Positions 40,291 through 49,136 of a stretch of DNA of 64,000 nucleotides are shown piece by piece. Origin of the DNA: JAUSFM01 sp964343705 (GTDB lineage Archaea > Nanobdellota > Nanobdellia > Woesearchaeales > UBA12501); contig CAYFJX010000006.1 in assembly GCA_964343705.1 (NCBI GenBank), positions 62,001-126,000 of the forward strand, in the 5' to 3' direction. A program made the translations under genes and the position numbers. The notes under the pieces are model-generated. The model saw only the letters and a list, made by a program, of their open reading frames with translations. It ran no database searches and was not told where the DNA came from. How positions within the stretch are numbered: position 1 is the first letter of the stretch; the number at the start of each line of letters is the position of its first letter.

Positions 40291-41280
40291 CTACTTTTGT
40301 TCAGGATGTTCTTTGTACCATTCCCACATTTTTTGCAGGCCTTCTTGTAGTGGTACTTCAGCAACAAAACCAGTCAATGCTTTAATTTTAGAAACATCAG
40401 GACACCTGCGTTTTACACTTCCTTCAGGAGCATTATGCACTTCAACCTTTTCTGGCTTCCAATTAAACTGTTCAAACATGCGCTCAGCAAGATCCACCAT
40501 GCTAATCTCACCCTGGTCAGTTCCAAGATGGAGGATTTCACCAGTTGTCTTGTCAGAATCCATAACCATTTGCGTAGCGCGCACAGCGTCAGTAATATAA
40601 CAGAACGTCCGAGTATTATCCCCTCCATAAATGTTGAAAGGATCCTCTTTTTTCATCATCCGCACCATAAACTCAGGCATGACATGATCATAACCCATAC
40701 GCGGTCCGTACACATTAGCATACCGAACAATGGTCATAGGTACACCAAGCTTTTTCCAGTAGGCAATGCAAAACAGTTCACCAAGAATTTTACTTCCAGC
40801 ATACGACCAGCGTAAGTTGAAAGGGTCAGCAACACACAAAGGTGTGTTTTCTGGTGTTGGAATAGGAACATCAGTCACTGATGAGGTTGACGCAAAGGTT
40901 TCAGTGGTTGATGAAAAAAGTAATTTTTTGTTTTTGTAATCAGGTAAGGTCACAAACCAATCAAGAATATTCATAACAGTCAAGATATCAGCCTTGAGTA
41001 CTTTAGTGGGGATTTCATAAAAATGCCTAGTGCCATTAATCGCAGCAAGGTGGTACACTTGATCATAATCAGTGCCAAGCCCTGCAAGCTCGTCTTTGTT
41101 CATCAAATCAATTTTCTTAAATTGTACACCTGCATTAATGAGGTCCTGCAAAGCTTGATCAAGTTTTCCTCTAAACAGATTATCACAAATGGTAACATTG
41201 TTTCCTTTTTCATGGAGGTCTTTTGCAAGGTGGTAGCCGATAAAACCAGCTCCGCCGGTTATCAGAATTTTTTTAGTCAA
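40291..41280 (-). CDS. NAD-dependent sugar epimerase/dehydratase (extended SDR)
   Basis: A TTG start at 41280 is preferred: GGAGG at 41289-41293 precedes it by eight bases, and the protein then opens MTKKILITGGAGFIGYHL, the Rossmann GxxGxxG. The catalytic set is S (LLFSSTTETF) and Y-x3-K (WSYAGSK). It ends with typical C-terminal segments (TFCYITDAVRA, ILHLGTD). It is 330 residues. It overlaps the upstream dehydrogenase gene by eight bases, so the two act on nucleotide sugars in one pathway, such as a UDP-HexNAc-derived uronic acid. Confidence 0.85.
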   Translation of the reverse strand: MTKKILITGGAGFIGYHLAKDLHEKGNNVTICDNLFRGKLDQALQDLINAGVQFKKIDLMNKDELAGLGTDYDQVYHLAAINGTRHFYEIPTKVLKADILTVMNILDWFVTLPDYKNKKLLFSSTTETFASTSSVTDVPIPTPENTPLCVADPFNLRWSYAGSKILGELFCIAYWKKLGVPMTIVRYANVYGPRMGYDHVMPEFMVRMMKKEDPFNIYGGDNTRTFCYITDAVRATQMVMDSDKTTGEILHLGTDQGEISMVDLAERMFEQFNWKPEKVEVHNAPEGSVKRRCPDVSKIKALTGFVAEVPLQEGLQKMWEWYKEHPEQK

Positions 41281-42571
41281 AGCCAATGCCTCCATGGTCA
41301 ATGCCTTCAATATTCTTCAAGTGCTTTCTATTAAATATTTGCCAGCAGTCAAGAACAACAGCGGGTTTATTCATGCGCTGTACAAGATTTTCAATATCAA
41401 TTCGTTCATAACTCCGATGGTTATTTGCAATGATTACACAGTCTGCTCCTGCAAATCCTTCTTCAATGCTCGTCGGCATAACCTGCAATTCACGCAGTTG
41501 ATCCTCTGTCACAATGAAATCATGGCCGTAAATAGTAGTGACACCATGCTTTCGTAATGCGTCAAGCAATAGTAATGTGGGTGAGTCTCGTGTGTCATCT
41601 GTTTCAGGACGACCCTTAAATGCAAAACCAGAGACAAATACTTTTGCAGTTGCAATGTTCTTACCTTTTGCAGTAAGTTTTTCTGCTGCTTTTTCAACAA
41701 TGTGCGCAGGCAGTGACTCATTCAAGCGCCTACCACCCATAATAAGTTCAGGAACATGGTTCTTCTGCTTACACACAGACAGTAAAATGTATGGATCTTT
41801 GCTTAAGCACGCGCCACCAACAAATCCAGGAATAGGAACATTAGATCGTTCATACCCAAAGTTTGCAGCCTTAGCAATCTCAACAGAGTCAAGTTTTAGT
41901 TTTTCACAAATAAGCCCCATTTCATTTGCATACGCAAAGAGAACATCACGGTATGTGTTGTTTACAATTTTAATCATTTCAGCAGCTTCCAGGCTTGACA
42001 CTTCCATGATGGTTGGTGTTATTTTTCTAAAAAAGTTTGAAGCCTTAGAAACACTTTCATCATTCAAGCCGCCAACAATCTGGGGTAGTTCTTTTAATTC
42101 AATAAGTGCTTTTCCTTCAATGGTTCGTTCAGGACAAAATGCAAGATGGTACTTTTTACCAGACTGGTCCAGAATTGGTTTCACTACATTGCGTGTTACA
42201 CCAACTGGTACAGTGCTTCGCAGAATAACCAGGCTGTCATCTGACAATGCGTTTTTTACACTTTCAGAAGATGAGTTAATAAATTTCATAAGTGGCTCTC
42301 GAGTGTCATTATCCACTGGAGTTCCAACTGAGATAATAAAGACATCTTGTTTTTCAGCAGGCATGTTAGTGGTAATGTGCAAGTTCTTGCCAATGTGCTT
42401 TTTCATCATGCGATCAAGACCAACCTCATGAAAGTGGGGCTTGCACGCATTGAGCTTATCAACCACTTCTTGCCTGATTTCAACGCCAGTCACGTGATAG
42501 TCAGCTTCAGCAAGCACTACAGCAAGGGTTAATCCTACATACCCCATTCCAATAATACAAACATTCTTCAT
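41273..42571 (-). CDS. UDP-N-acetylhexosamine 6-dehydrogenase (WecC-like)
   Basis: The 432-residue protein has GMGYVGLTLAVVLAEAGY-like Rossmann start (GMGYVGLTLA), STVPVGVTRNVV, FCPERTIEGKAL and the catalytic Cys255 in GFVGGACLSKDPY. The ERTIEG motif marks the UDP-ManNAc/UDP-GlcNAc dehydrogenase branch rather than UDP-glucose dehydrogenase. It would make a UDP-HexNAc uronic acid for surface polysaccharide. Unlike the enzyme at 24079 it has no intein. A minus-strand TATA box (actttttaaagc, ~42592-42603) precedes it. Confidence 0.9.
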   Translation of the reverse strand: MKNVCIIGMGYVGLTLAVVLAEADYHVTGVEIRQEVVDKLNACKPHFHEVGLDRMMKKHIGKNLHITTNMPAEKQDVFIISVGTPVDNDTREPLMKFINSSSESVKNALSDDSLVILRSTVPVGVTRNVVKPILDQSGKKYHLAFCPERTIEGKALIELKELPQIVGGLNDESVSKASNFFRKITPTIMEVSSLEAAEMIKIVNNTYRDVLFAYANEMGLICEKLKLDSVEIAKAANFGYERSNVPIPGFVGGACLSKDPYILLSVCKQKNHVPELIMGGRRLNESLPAHIVEKAAEKLTAKGKNIATAKVFVSGFAFKGRPETDDTRDSPTLLLLDALRKHGVTTIYGHDFIVTEDQLRELQVMPTSIEEGFAGADCVIIANNHRSYERIDIENLVQRMNKPAVVLDCWQIFNRKHLKNIEGIDHGGIGFD

Positions 42572-42681
42572 ACAGGCCTGACTTTCCCTCTGCTTTAAAA
42601 AGTTTATTGCAACGTATGCTACAAGCCTTTTAAACTCGTATTAACACTAATTTTTTAAAGAAACCAGCTTCTCTCAAGCCC

Positions 42682-43815
42682 ATGAAACGCTTAAACGTTG
42701 TGGTTCCAACACCAACCTTTTTTCCGGTTCGTGGTGGCGCAGAACAGGTTATTTACGAGCTTTGCATGCGTATGTCTAAAAAGCACAAGATGGTAATTGT
42801 TACACCACGTATCAAAGGAGCACCTAAGCAAGAAATGATGGGAGATGTGAAAATATACCGTTTCCCCACTATACGGCTTCCACTGCTCAACATGATCAGT
42901 GCCAACATAATGACGTTGTTCTACTTGCCGTGGGTTATGAAAAAAGAAAAAATAGACCTTATCCACCAATATCACATTTACCAAATGGGAGCTGCAGTGG
43001 CAATGGTCAAGAAGTTTATGAAAAAACCATTGATCACCTACCTTATTGGATGGGACACCTACGATCCGATTCGTCCAGTTCCAAAAGTTTTCTGGCCAAT
43101 GCTTCGCTTTGTCTACCGAAACTCAAACAAAGTAATCACCAGCTGTCAAAGTATGCTGCGCGCAATAAAAAAGCACGGCTGTAAAAAAGATGTTGCCCTG
43201 ATTCCCCACGGCAGCTTTATGTATGAAGTTGATGAAAAGCCAGATGTAAAAATTCGAGAACGATATAACATTCCTAAAGATAAAAAAATTGTTTTTTCAC
43301 TACAACGACTCTTTCCCCGAAAAGGATTGCAGTACCTGGTTAAAGCAATGCCTATTATACTTGCAAAACACAAGAATGTACAGTTCATTATTGGTGGCAA
43401 AGGCCCTGAGCGGCCAAAGCTTGAAAAACTTGCAGAAGAACTCGGTGTGAAAGACAACCTTATCTTTGCAGGCTTTATTCCTGACGATGAACTAAAGAAT
43501 TATTATGCACAGTCAGACTTGTACGCACTTCCCAGCTTGTACGAAGGCTTTGGTGTGGTGTACGTGGACAGTTTATGTGCCAAGACACCTATTGTAACCA
43601 CTAAGTGTGGTGGTCCTGAAGATATTGTCACACCAGAAACTGGCATTCTTGTTGAGCCAGGTGACGAGCACGTGTTTGCAGATGCTATTATTACAGCCTT
43701 GGGAAAAGAGTGGGATCCTGAAAAAATACTTGCACGCTCGCGAAAGTACGAATGGCGCACTGTTATTCAACAGTACAGTGATGCGTACGATGAAACAATG
43801 CAATCATTATCATGA
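42682..43815 (+). CDS. GT4-family glycosyltransferase
   Basis: The 377-residue protein has the GT-B fold of family 4: N-terminal PTFFPVRGGAEQVIYEL, FSLQRLFPRKGLQYLVKA, GGKGPERPKLEKL, and the E-x7-E sugar-nucleotide motif LYEGFGVVYVDSL followed by GGPEDIV. It transfers a sugar from a nucleotide donor at the cytoplasmic face of the membrane. A box (tttttaaagaa, ~42650-42660) sets a leaderless start. It overlaps the flippase gene by ATGA. Confidence 0.9.
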   Translation: MKRLNVVVPTPTFFPVRGGAEQVIYELCMRMSKKHKMVIVTPRIKGAPKQEMMGDVKIYRFPTIRLPLLNMISANIMTLFYLPWVMKKEKIDLIHQYHIYQMGAAVAMVKKFMKKPLITYLIGWDTYDPIRPVPKVFWPMLRFVYRNSNKVITSCQSMLRAIKKHGCKKDVALIPHGSFMYEVDEKPDVKIRERYNIPKDKKIVFSLQRLFPRKGLQYLVKAMPIILAKHKNVQFIIGGKGPERPKLEKLAEELGVKDNLIFAGFIPDDELKNYYAQSDLYALPSLYEGFGVVYVDSLCAKTPIVTTKCGGPEDIVTPETGILVEPGDEHVFADAIITALGKEWDPEKILARSRKYEWRTVIQQYSDAYDETMQSLS

Positions 43816-45335
43816 GTTCTACATCCAAAAATCCAAGCTATGTTCGCAGGGCAGTTCGCGGAGCATCAATCATCTTTCTAATGGGACTCCTCGCAAGCTT
43901 CTTTGGCTATTTGCTTAGGTTCTTATTGGCTAGGAAGTTAACACCTGAAGAATTTGGATTAATATATTCGATTCTTGCGCTGTTTGGTACTATCCAAGTT
44001 TTCAAAGAACTAGGATTACGGCCAGCACTGAGCAAACACATATCATCTTTTATGGTGCATAAACAGTTTGGTAAAATCAAAGGAGCCTTTGTCATTGTAC
44101 TTGCAAAGCAACTTGCCTTAACCGTGATTATTGGGAGTGCGTTTATTTTCTTTGCTCGCATACTTGCCAGAGAATACTTTCACACAGCAGGCGCAACCCT
44201 GCCAGTGATTATCTACGCCATTGCATTCATGATTCATCCTTTGCACGCCATGTTTAAGCCAACGTTTCAAGGCTTTCAATTTATGAAACTCTACTCACTT
44301 ATTGACTTTTTGAAAATTATTGTTGCCTTTATTTTTACTGGCTTGTTTCTCATGCTTGGCTATGGTGTCTCAGCGCCAATGATTGCTTATGGTATTGCGT
44401 TTGTTGGCTTGCCAGTGTTTGTGTACATGCCTCTCTTGTATCGTCGTGTTAAGAGCATTCCTGGGTTTATGAAAGCAAAAATTGAAGTAAACTTTGGAGT
44501 ATACAAGAAACTCATGCTCTTTGGACTCCCGTTGATTCTTGGCGAGGTTGCAGGGCTTATTATGAGCAATATAGACACCCTTATCTTGACGTATTATTCC
44601 CTTACACAAGTTGGCCTGTATAATGTTGCATTGCCTGTTTCTAAATTGTTATGGCGCTTTGCATCAGCATTCACCACTGTATTGTTTCCTCTGTCTTCAG
44701 AGTTGTGGGAGCGAAAAGAAAAAGCAAAGCTTGAACGTGGCATGCACACGCTTCACAAGTACACCAGCATGATTATCGTGCCTTTGGCAATTATCATGTT
44801 CTTCTTTGCAGAAATGATTATTCAACTACTTTTTGGCATGCCGTATGTTGGTGCAGCAAATGCTTTAAGGGTGCTGGCACTAGGAAGTATTTTTTACACC
44901 ATGGCACAAATAAATTTGAGTACCTTGCTTGGTACAGGCAATCCAGTACTTGTTACTAAACTTACTGTGTTTGTTGGTGTGTTAAACCTAATTGGTAATG
45001 TTCTTTTAATCCCGCACTATGGCATGATGGGAGCAGTAATCACCACATTCTTGAGCTTTGTATTGTTGTTAATTTTTTCAACCATTAAACTAAATAAGGT
45101 TATAACACTTACTCTTCCTTGGAAAATCTTTGGCAAGGTCTTGGTGTTAAATGTACTCTTTAGTGGCTTGATTTACTCGTTTGGTTTAATTTTTACTTAT
45201 CTTGAAGTAAACAGGTGGGCGGCAGCTGCCATTGTGGTCTTATTGGCCTCAGCATTGTACGTGCTTGGCCTTTTTATCTTCAGAATAGTCAGCAAAAAAG
45301 AAATACTCCACTTATGGAAGCTAGTGGTGAAGTAG
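43812..45335 (+). CDS. Polysaccharide flippase (Wzx/PST type)
   Basis: The 507-residue protein has about 12-14 hydrophobic segments and begins with the typical basic N-terminus and FLMGLLASFFGYLLRFLLARKLTPEEFG, a Wzx/oligosaccharide-flippase hallmark (written in part). It would move lipid-linked sugar chains across the cytoplasmic membrane. Its start overlaps the GT4 gene stop (ATGA), so both are expressed together with the divergent sugar dehydrogenase genes nearby. Confidence 0.88.
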   Translation: MSSTSKNPSYVRRAVRGASIIFLMGLLASFFGYLLRFLLARKLTPEEFGLIYSILALFGTIQVFKELGLRPALSKHISSFMVHKQFGKIKGAFVIVLAKQLALTVIIGSAFIFFARILAREYFHTAGATLPVIIYAIAFMIHPLHAMFKPTFQGFQFMKLYSLIDFLKIIVAFIFTGLFLMLGYGVSAPMIAYGIAFVGLPVFVYMPLLYRRVKSIPGFMKAKIEVNFGVYKKLMLFGLPLILGEVAGLIMSNIDTLILTYYSLTQVGLYNVALPVSKLLWRFASAFTTVLFPLSSELWERKEKAKLERGMHTLHKYTSMIIVPLAIIMFFFAEMIIQLLFGMPYVGAANALRVLALGSIFYTMAQINLSTLLGTGNPVLVTKLTVFVGVLNLIGNVLLIPHYGMMGAVITTFLSFVLLLIFSTIKLNKVITLTLPWKIFGKVLVLNVLFSGLIYSFGLIFTYLEVNRWAAAAIVVLLASALYVLGLFIFRIVSKKEILHLWKLVVK

Positions 45336-45372
45336 GTAAAGGCTTAAATATGATCAGCTAATTCTTGCCCTT

Positions 45373-46389
45373 ATGGGAAGCTTTGATATACAATTTACAC
45401 AAGAGGACATTGTTGCACGGGTGCTTCCCCTGTTTGAGTTGGGTACGGATGAGTGCCTTTCGGAAGCTGCACGTATAACCCACCACTTAGGAGGTCCAAC
45501 TCATTATGTTCTCATCAGTGCTAGTGAATTTACCTCTGAGTCAGAGAAGAAGGGTCAACGTCCAACTATCCACCAACGAGCACTTGTTGATATTATTGCC
45601 ACTACAACTGGTTTTGTTGACTTTATGGTTAAAAGATTGCTTGATCTTCCCCTTGACAAAGACCTGTTGAAAACTACTGAATCACGAGCAAAGCGTTACG
45701 CACGAGAAATATCCGAGGAAGTGCAACGGCTAGATGCCTATAAGCATGTTGCAGAAAACGTGAGGGCACTTGGGGAGATTGCTCCTAGGCGTGAAAAGGA
45801 TTTAATGCGTGTAGACAATGGAGTGCGTCTCTTCTTTTACACATACAACCACTTTTTCTCACCAGCTTTTGAACGCGATGTATATAGTCTCCATGATGAT
45901 ATACGACAATATGCTCTTGTTGTTCAAACTGGAAATGCAGAAGACATCAGATTAAGAACAACACGCCTACCACTCACAGAATTTGCTCTTGATTATTTTA
46001 CCAATGCTGTTGTGCCATTGCTTTCAAATGCGTATGATCATGCACTCAATCCAGATAATGATCTTCAAGGGAGGTTAGAGTCAGATGCACGGCGTTTCAG
46101 AGTTGATGTAGACTACGAATCTCCTAAAACACCAACTGGTGAGCTCGTCATAACTGTTAAAGACAATGGCTTTGGCATACAACCAGACGTCTACGAGCGA
46201 CTCTTTGAACAAGGTGTAACCAGCAAAACAGATGATACAACCCCCCATGGTATTGGATTGTGGGGAGCAAAAAGGTTTGTTGAAGAACAGGGTGGTCGTA
46301 TGTGGTGTGAAACAGAACTCGGAGAAGGCACAACCTTCTCTTTTACTATTCCCTACACTTCATTTGAACATGGTGTGTACAGGCAATGA
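45373..46389 (+). CDS. Soluble histidine-kinase-like protein
   Basis: The 338-residue protein has a C-terminal HATPase domain with N box (LLSNAYDHA), G1 (DNGFGI), F box (YERLFEQGVTSK) and G2 (HGIGLWGAK). The N-terminus has an H-box-like ARITHHLGGPTHYVLI, where one of H37/H38 could be phosphorylated. There is no membrane helix, PAS or GAF domain and no neighbouring response regulator. The box ggcttaaata (45341-45350) lies 22-32 nt before ATG 45373. It may sense a cytosolic signal for an unlinked regulator. Confidence 0.78.
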   Translation: MGSFDIQFTQEDIVARVLPLFELGTDECLSEAARITHHLGGPTHYVLISASEFTSESEKKGQRPTIHQRALVDIIATTTGFVDFMVKRLLDLPLDKDLLKTTESRAKRYAREISEEVQRLDAYKHVAENVRALGEIAPRREKDLMRVDNGVRLFFYTYNHFFSPAFERDVYSLHDDIRQYALVVQTGNAEDIRLRTTRLPLTEFALDYFTNAVVPLLSNAYDHALNPDNDLQGRLESDARRFRVDVDYESPKTPTGELVITVKDNGFGIQPDVYERLFEQGVTSKTDDTTPHGIGLWGAKRFVEEQGGRMWCETELGEGTTFSFTIPYTSFEHGVYRQ

Positions 46390-46393
46390 AACT

Positions 46394-46714
46394 TTATAAT
46401 CCTAGATACTTTCTTTTTCTGTCATAATACTTGTGTTTATCAAGAAATAACTCAATAAAATACGCGTTTTTTTCTTTTGTTAAGATTCCTCGTATTCTGT
46501 TGTCATTTGACTTATAAATAAATGCCATGAGATGTCTATGTTTTTTGCATGGTGCAGGTATTTCTGTTCCTTCTTTACAATCTTTTATCCATTCTAATAT
46601 ATCGTTTTGGCGTTCTTCTGTGCAGTTATTGATAACCTTGTTTACATGGCCATCAAAATTTATAACAACTCCTACAAGCTCTTTTACCCTCAACTTAAAT
46701 TCTTCAGCTTGCAA
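46394..46714 (-). CDS. Small protein paired with a nucleotidyltransferase
   Basis: A Shine-Dalgarno GAGGTGA (46722-46728), inside the end of the upstream gene, suggests initiation at TTG 46714; TTG 46720 is the alternative. The product of ~106 residues has a charged N-terminal helix and a C-terminal part with HRHLMAFIYKSNDNRIRGIL and HKYYDRKRKYLG. The basic, RelE/ParE-like end is only a loose resemblance. The overlap with the nucleotidyltransferase gene suggests a toxin-antitoxin-like pair, with no family recognised for this partner. Confidence 0.55.
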   Translation of the reverse strand: MQAEEFKLRVKELVGVVINFDGHVNKVINNCTEERQNDILEWIKDCKEGTEIPAPCKKHRHLMAFIYKSNDNRIRGILTKEKNAYFIELFLDKHKYYDRKRKYLGL

Positions 46715-47594
46715 TGCCAATCACCTCTTTAAATGCGCTGACAATATCTTCATAGTATTTTTTGTGTTTTGGATACTCCTTTATTACATCATCATATGAT
46801 CTGATCAGTTCTTTCATTTCTTTCAAAGCTTTTCGCTGTGTTGTACTCATTACAACGGCTTGCACAAATATTTTTTTAACAAGTTCTTTAGGTTTTTTTA
46901 TAGAAAGTAGGACATCGGTTTGCTCTTTTAGTTGAGGGGAACTTGGGATTTCTGATCTTGAAAGTACCGCTGCTTGCAATAGAAAATCTCTTGCGCTTTT
47001 TTTAACTCCTTTGAAGTCTTTAGTAAGATCTTGGAATAATTCTTGATATAATGAAGTCAAAGTATCAAGGCCTATTTTTTCTGTTATATCTTGCTTTTTA
47101 ATTTTTTTATTTGAAACACACACCTTTTGCGCACTCGCAAAAAAAAGCGAGGAGTATACATCTTTGGATAGGTAATTAATATGGTGCTTTCCTTTTTTAT
47201 AATCATCTTTTTGATATTTGGTAATCACAAAAATATCAATATCATTATATTTTTGTGCGTAAAGAAAGCTTCCTGTGATAAATACCTGTTTATTTTTGAA
47301 TTTTCGTGATAATTTTTTTAGTAGTTTCTTTGCTTGATCCAATCTTGCTGGCAGTATTTTTTCTCCACCATATACAAAAACATTTTCTGTTTCTTTTTCA
47401 ACCATTGCGTTGATTGCTTTCATTTTCCGTGATATTGTTCGTGAGAACTCGTTCTTTTCACTTGAAGTCATTTTTTTATTTGTAAAACGCTTTTCTATGA
47501 GTTCAAATTGGTGTTTTGTGAAGATTACTGGCACTATACTCTGCTTTATCTTTCTAAACTGTGTAAGATCCACATCATACCCTAATTTTCTCAT
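46704..47594 (-). CDS. Minimal-nucleotidyltransferase-domain protein
   Basis: The 296-residue protein starts at ATG 47594, ~24 nt after the TATA box ttataaatata (minus strand, ~47613-47624); an upstream ATG at 47660 precedes the box. The core motif FITGSFLYAQKYNDIDIFVI is the GS...DxD site of polymerase-beta-type nucleotidyltransferases. It is rich in Lys and AT-rich, with a helical C-terminal half. NTase genes overlapping a small partner often form MNT/HEPN- or AbiE-type toxin-antitoxin systems, but the partner is not HEPN-like by eye. Confidence 0.65.
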   Translation of the reverse strand: MRKLGYDVDLTQFRKIKQSIVPVIFTKHQFELIEKRFTNKKMTSSEKNEFSRTISRKMKAINAMVEKETENVFVYGGEKILPARLDQAKKLLKKLSRKFKNKQVFITGSFLYAQKYNDIDIFVITKYQKDDYKKGKHHINYLSKDVYSSLFFASAQKVCVSNKKIKKQDITEKIGLDTLTSLYQELFQDLTKDFKGVKKSARDFLLQAAVLSRSEIPSSPQLKEQTDVLLSIKKPKELVKKIFVQAVVMSTTQRKALKEMKELIRSYDDVIKEYPKHKKYYEDIVSAFKEVIGIAS

Positions 47595-47618
47595 AATAAT
47601 ATGTTTATGTATTATTAT
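47593..47618. promoter_or_regulatory. Palindrome over the start codon of the nucleotidyltransferase gene
   Basis: ATAATAATA (47593-47601) and TATTATTAT (47610-47618) form a perfect 9-bp inverted repeat separated by 8 bases. It covers the start codon and touches the TATA box, a good place for autoregulation. Confidence 0.4.
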
Positions 47619-47676
47619 ATTTATAAAACTTTTGGTTTTCGCTACCTTTTTATGTCTCAAAAACTTTGGATCATCC

Positions 47677-47883
47677 CTGCAACGCTGTCCGTACTGTGGA
47701 AAGCCTGAAGAACTTGTGTGGGTGCAGTAAAGGACAAGAATATTAGATTTCCTTTACTGTTACGAACAGACAACAATTTAATTATTATTGTCTGTGAGTA
47801 TACATGGTCATGGCCAGTGCAAACACTGTGGTGCTAATGTTGAAGAGTGCTGTAGGGGCGAGACGTGTCAGAGTAATCAGTAG
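47677..47883 (+). pseudogene. Possible remnant of a small zinc-ribbon gene
   Basis: One reading frame encodes QRCPYCGKPEELVWV, then a TAA (47728-47730), 16 codons, a second TAA (47779-47781), and then HGQCKHCGANVEECCRGETCQ before TAG at 47881-47883. The two CxxC pairs in one frame look like halves of a zinc ribbon separated by stops. An inverted repeat (ACAGACAACAAT with ATTATTGTCTGT, 47766-47795, one mismatch) lies between them. It may instead be chance or an RNA element. Confidence 0.3.
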
Positions 47884-47959
47884 AAATGAACTTCTAAACC
47901 GGAAAATCTTCGGGTTTGTCGTCGAAAAAGTTATAAAGGATGAAAGCAATAAAGGGTGT

Positions 47960-48286
47960 ATGCTTAATTTAACGTTTGAACAGGAAATGAAACTATATGA
48001 CTGGATTTTTTATAGTTGTATTGCTATCATTGTAGTTTGGCTTATTTTGAAAATGACAGGCGTCATCAATACTCCTTTGATTGTACTGTATTTACCTGCA
48101 ATTGTTGGTGTCCTTGGATTATTTGTGAGTTTCCACAAAGTGTCAAAATATTTTGGAAGACTCAATGGTGATATCTCCTATTTGAAGGAAGGGGTCAAGG
48201 AAGGAAAAGAAGAACGTAAGCACTTGTCCTCTCAAATTCACAAACTAAATAAAGAATTCCATGGACATCTCAAACAGTTTCATTGA
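47960..48286 (+). CDS. Two-helix membrane protein with coiled coil
   Basis: ATG 47960 lies 25 nt after the box gttataaagg (47930-47939), so the longer frame from 47804 is not used. The 108-residue product has two membrane helices (WIFYSCIAIIVVWLILKM; LIVLYLPAIVGVLGLFVSF) and a C-terminal heptad-like segment (LKEGVKEGKEERKHLSSQIHKL). The plan is like that of the protein at 31639. Function unknown. Confidence 0.55.
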   Translation: MLNLTFEQEMKLYDWIFYSCIAIIVVWLILKMTGVINTPLIVLYLPAIVGVLGLFVSFHKVSKYFGRLNGDISYLKEGVKEGKEERKHLSSQIHKLNKEFHGHLKQFH

Positions 48287-48296
48287 GTACTGACTT

Positions 48297-49136
48297 TTAT
48301 TCTGCCCAGTTTTGAAACAGCATTTGAGGCATTCTTTCCTTATATTTCTCTCGCAAACCCTTAATTTGATTATACGAAACATCAGTAAACTTTTCAATAA
48401 ACAATTTTGATAATAATGGGTAATCTATCTTATCTGTTGTGTGTAACATACGTGCAGTAGCAAGCCCATACTTGTAGACCATTACAACTTCACTCACAAA
48501 CTGGTCAAAATAAGGGCTTCCTGGCAAGGGAGTTACCAAAGGAAGATTCATCTCCCACACATTGTCTTCCTCAGCAAGTCGCTGCGCAAACTCAAGTGTT
48601 TCTTCAAGGCTTTCTTTTGTTTCTCCAGGAAGACCAAGAACAAACGAGGGAAACACGCCAATACCATGCTTTGCAAGTAATTGCACGTCATCAACAAACG
48701 CGTCCATAGAGTACCCCCTTTTGTGAGTTCTATTAGGACTCGGTGAGTCAAACTTAGAATCAGCAAAGTATCTTGATGATTCAACACCAATAAAAACTTG
48801 CACACACCCCATGCCTGCGAGGTCAGCTGCGTATTGTTCAGTAACCATCCCAGGGTACAAGTACATTCTGGTTTGTACATGTTCTAAACTTTGTGGTCGT
48901 GCTGCTGCAAGTACTGCAGCTTCTTTGATAGGGAAAATATCTGCTGTTTCAAAAAACTTGTCAATACCAGCTTCATCATAAAGTTGTTGTATCTCTTCCC
49001 AGAATGCTTCAGGTGTTGACCCTCGAAGGCCTTCAACAGGAATTGCACAATACTCACAGCGTTTTACTCTAAAACAACCACGATATTTTGAGAGGGGAAA
49101 AAAGATTGTCCTGATCGCTTTGGTCCTTGTTTCCAT
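48297..49136 (-). CDS. Radical-SAM half of a frameshifted B12-binding radical SAM protein
   Basis: This 279-codon frame holds the radical-SAM core: the cysteine cluster GCFRVKRCEYCAIP, followed by VFIGVESS and SFVLGLPGETKESLEETLEF. It has no convincing start of its own: its first ATG (49136) lies inside the upstream half and ~22 codons before the cluster. The N-terminal cobalamin-binding half is in the 0 frame upstream. A -1 shift at the T run 49098-49103 joins them into a ~440-residue protein reading ...QSFFPLSKYRGC. Whether it is a mutation, sequencing error or programmed slip cannot be told here. Confidence 0.72.
   Translation of the reverse strand: METRTKAIRTIFFPLSKYRGCFRVKRCEYCAIPVEGLRGSTPEAFWEEIQQLYDEAGIDKFFETADIFPIKEAAVLAAARPQSLEHVQTRMYLYPGMVTEQYAADLAGMGCVQVFIGVESSRYFADSKFDSPSPNRTHKRGYSMDAFVDDVQLLAKHGIGVFPSFVLGLPGETKESLEETLEFAQRLAEEDNVWEMNLPLVTPLPGSPYFDQFVSEVVMVYKYGLATARMLHTTDKIDYPLLSKLFIEKFTDVSYNQIKGLREKYKERMPQMLFQNWAE

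Noticed and set aside
47410..47730. 106-residue plus-strand frame antisense to the nucleotidyltransferase gene
   Set aside because: Most of it is antisense to the NTase gene and its promoter; only its last residues (CPYCG) look meaningful and are treated under the zinc-ribbon remnant.
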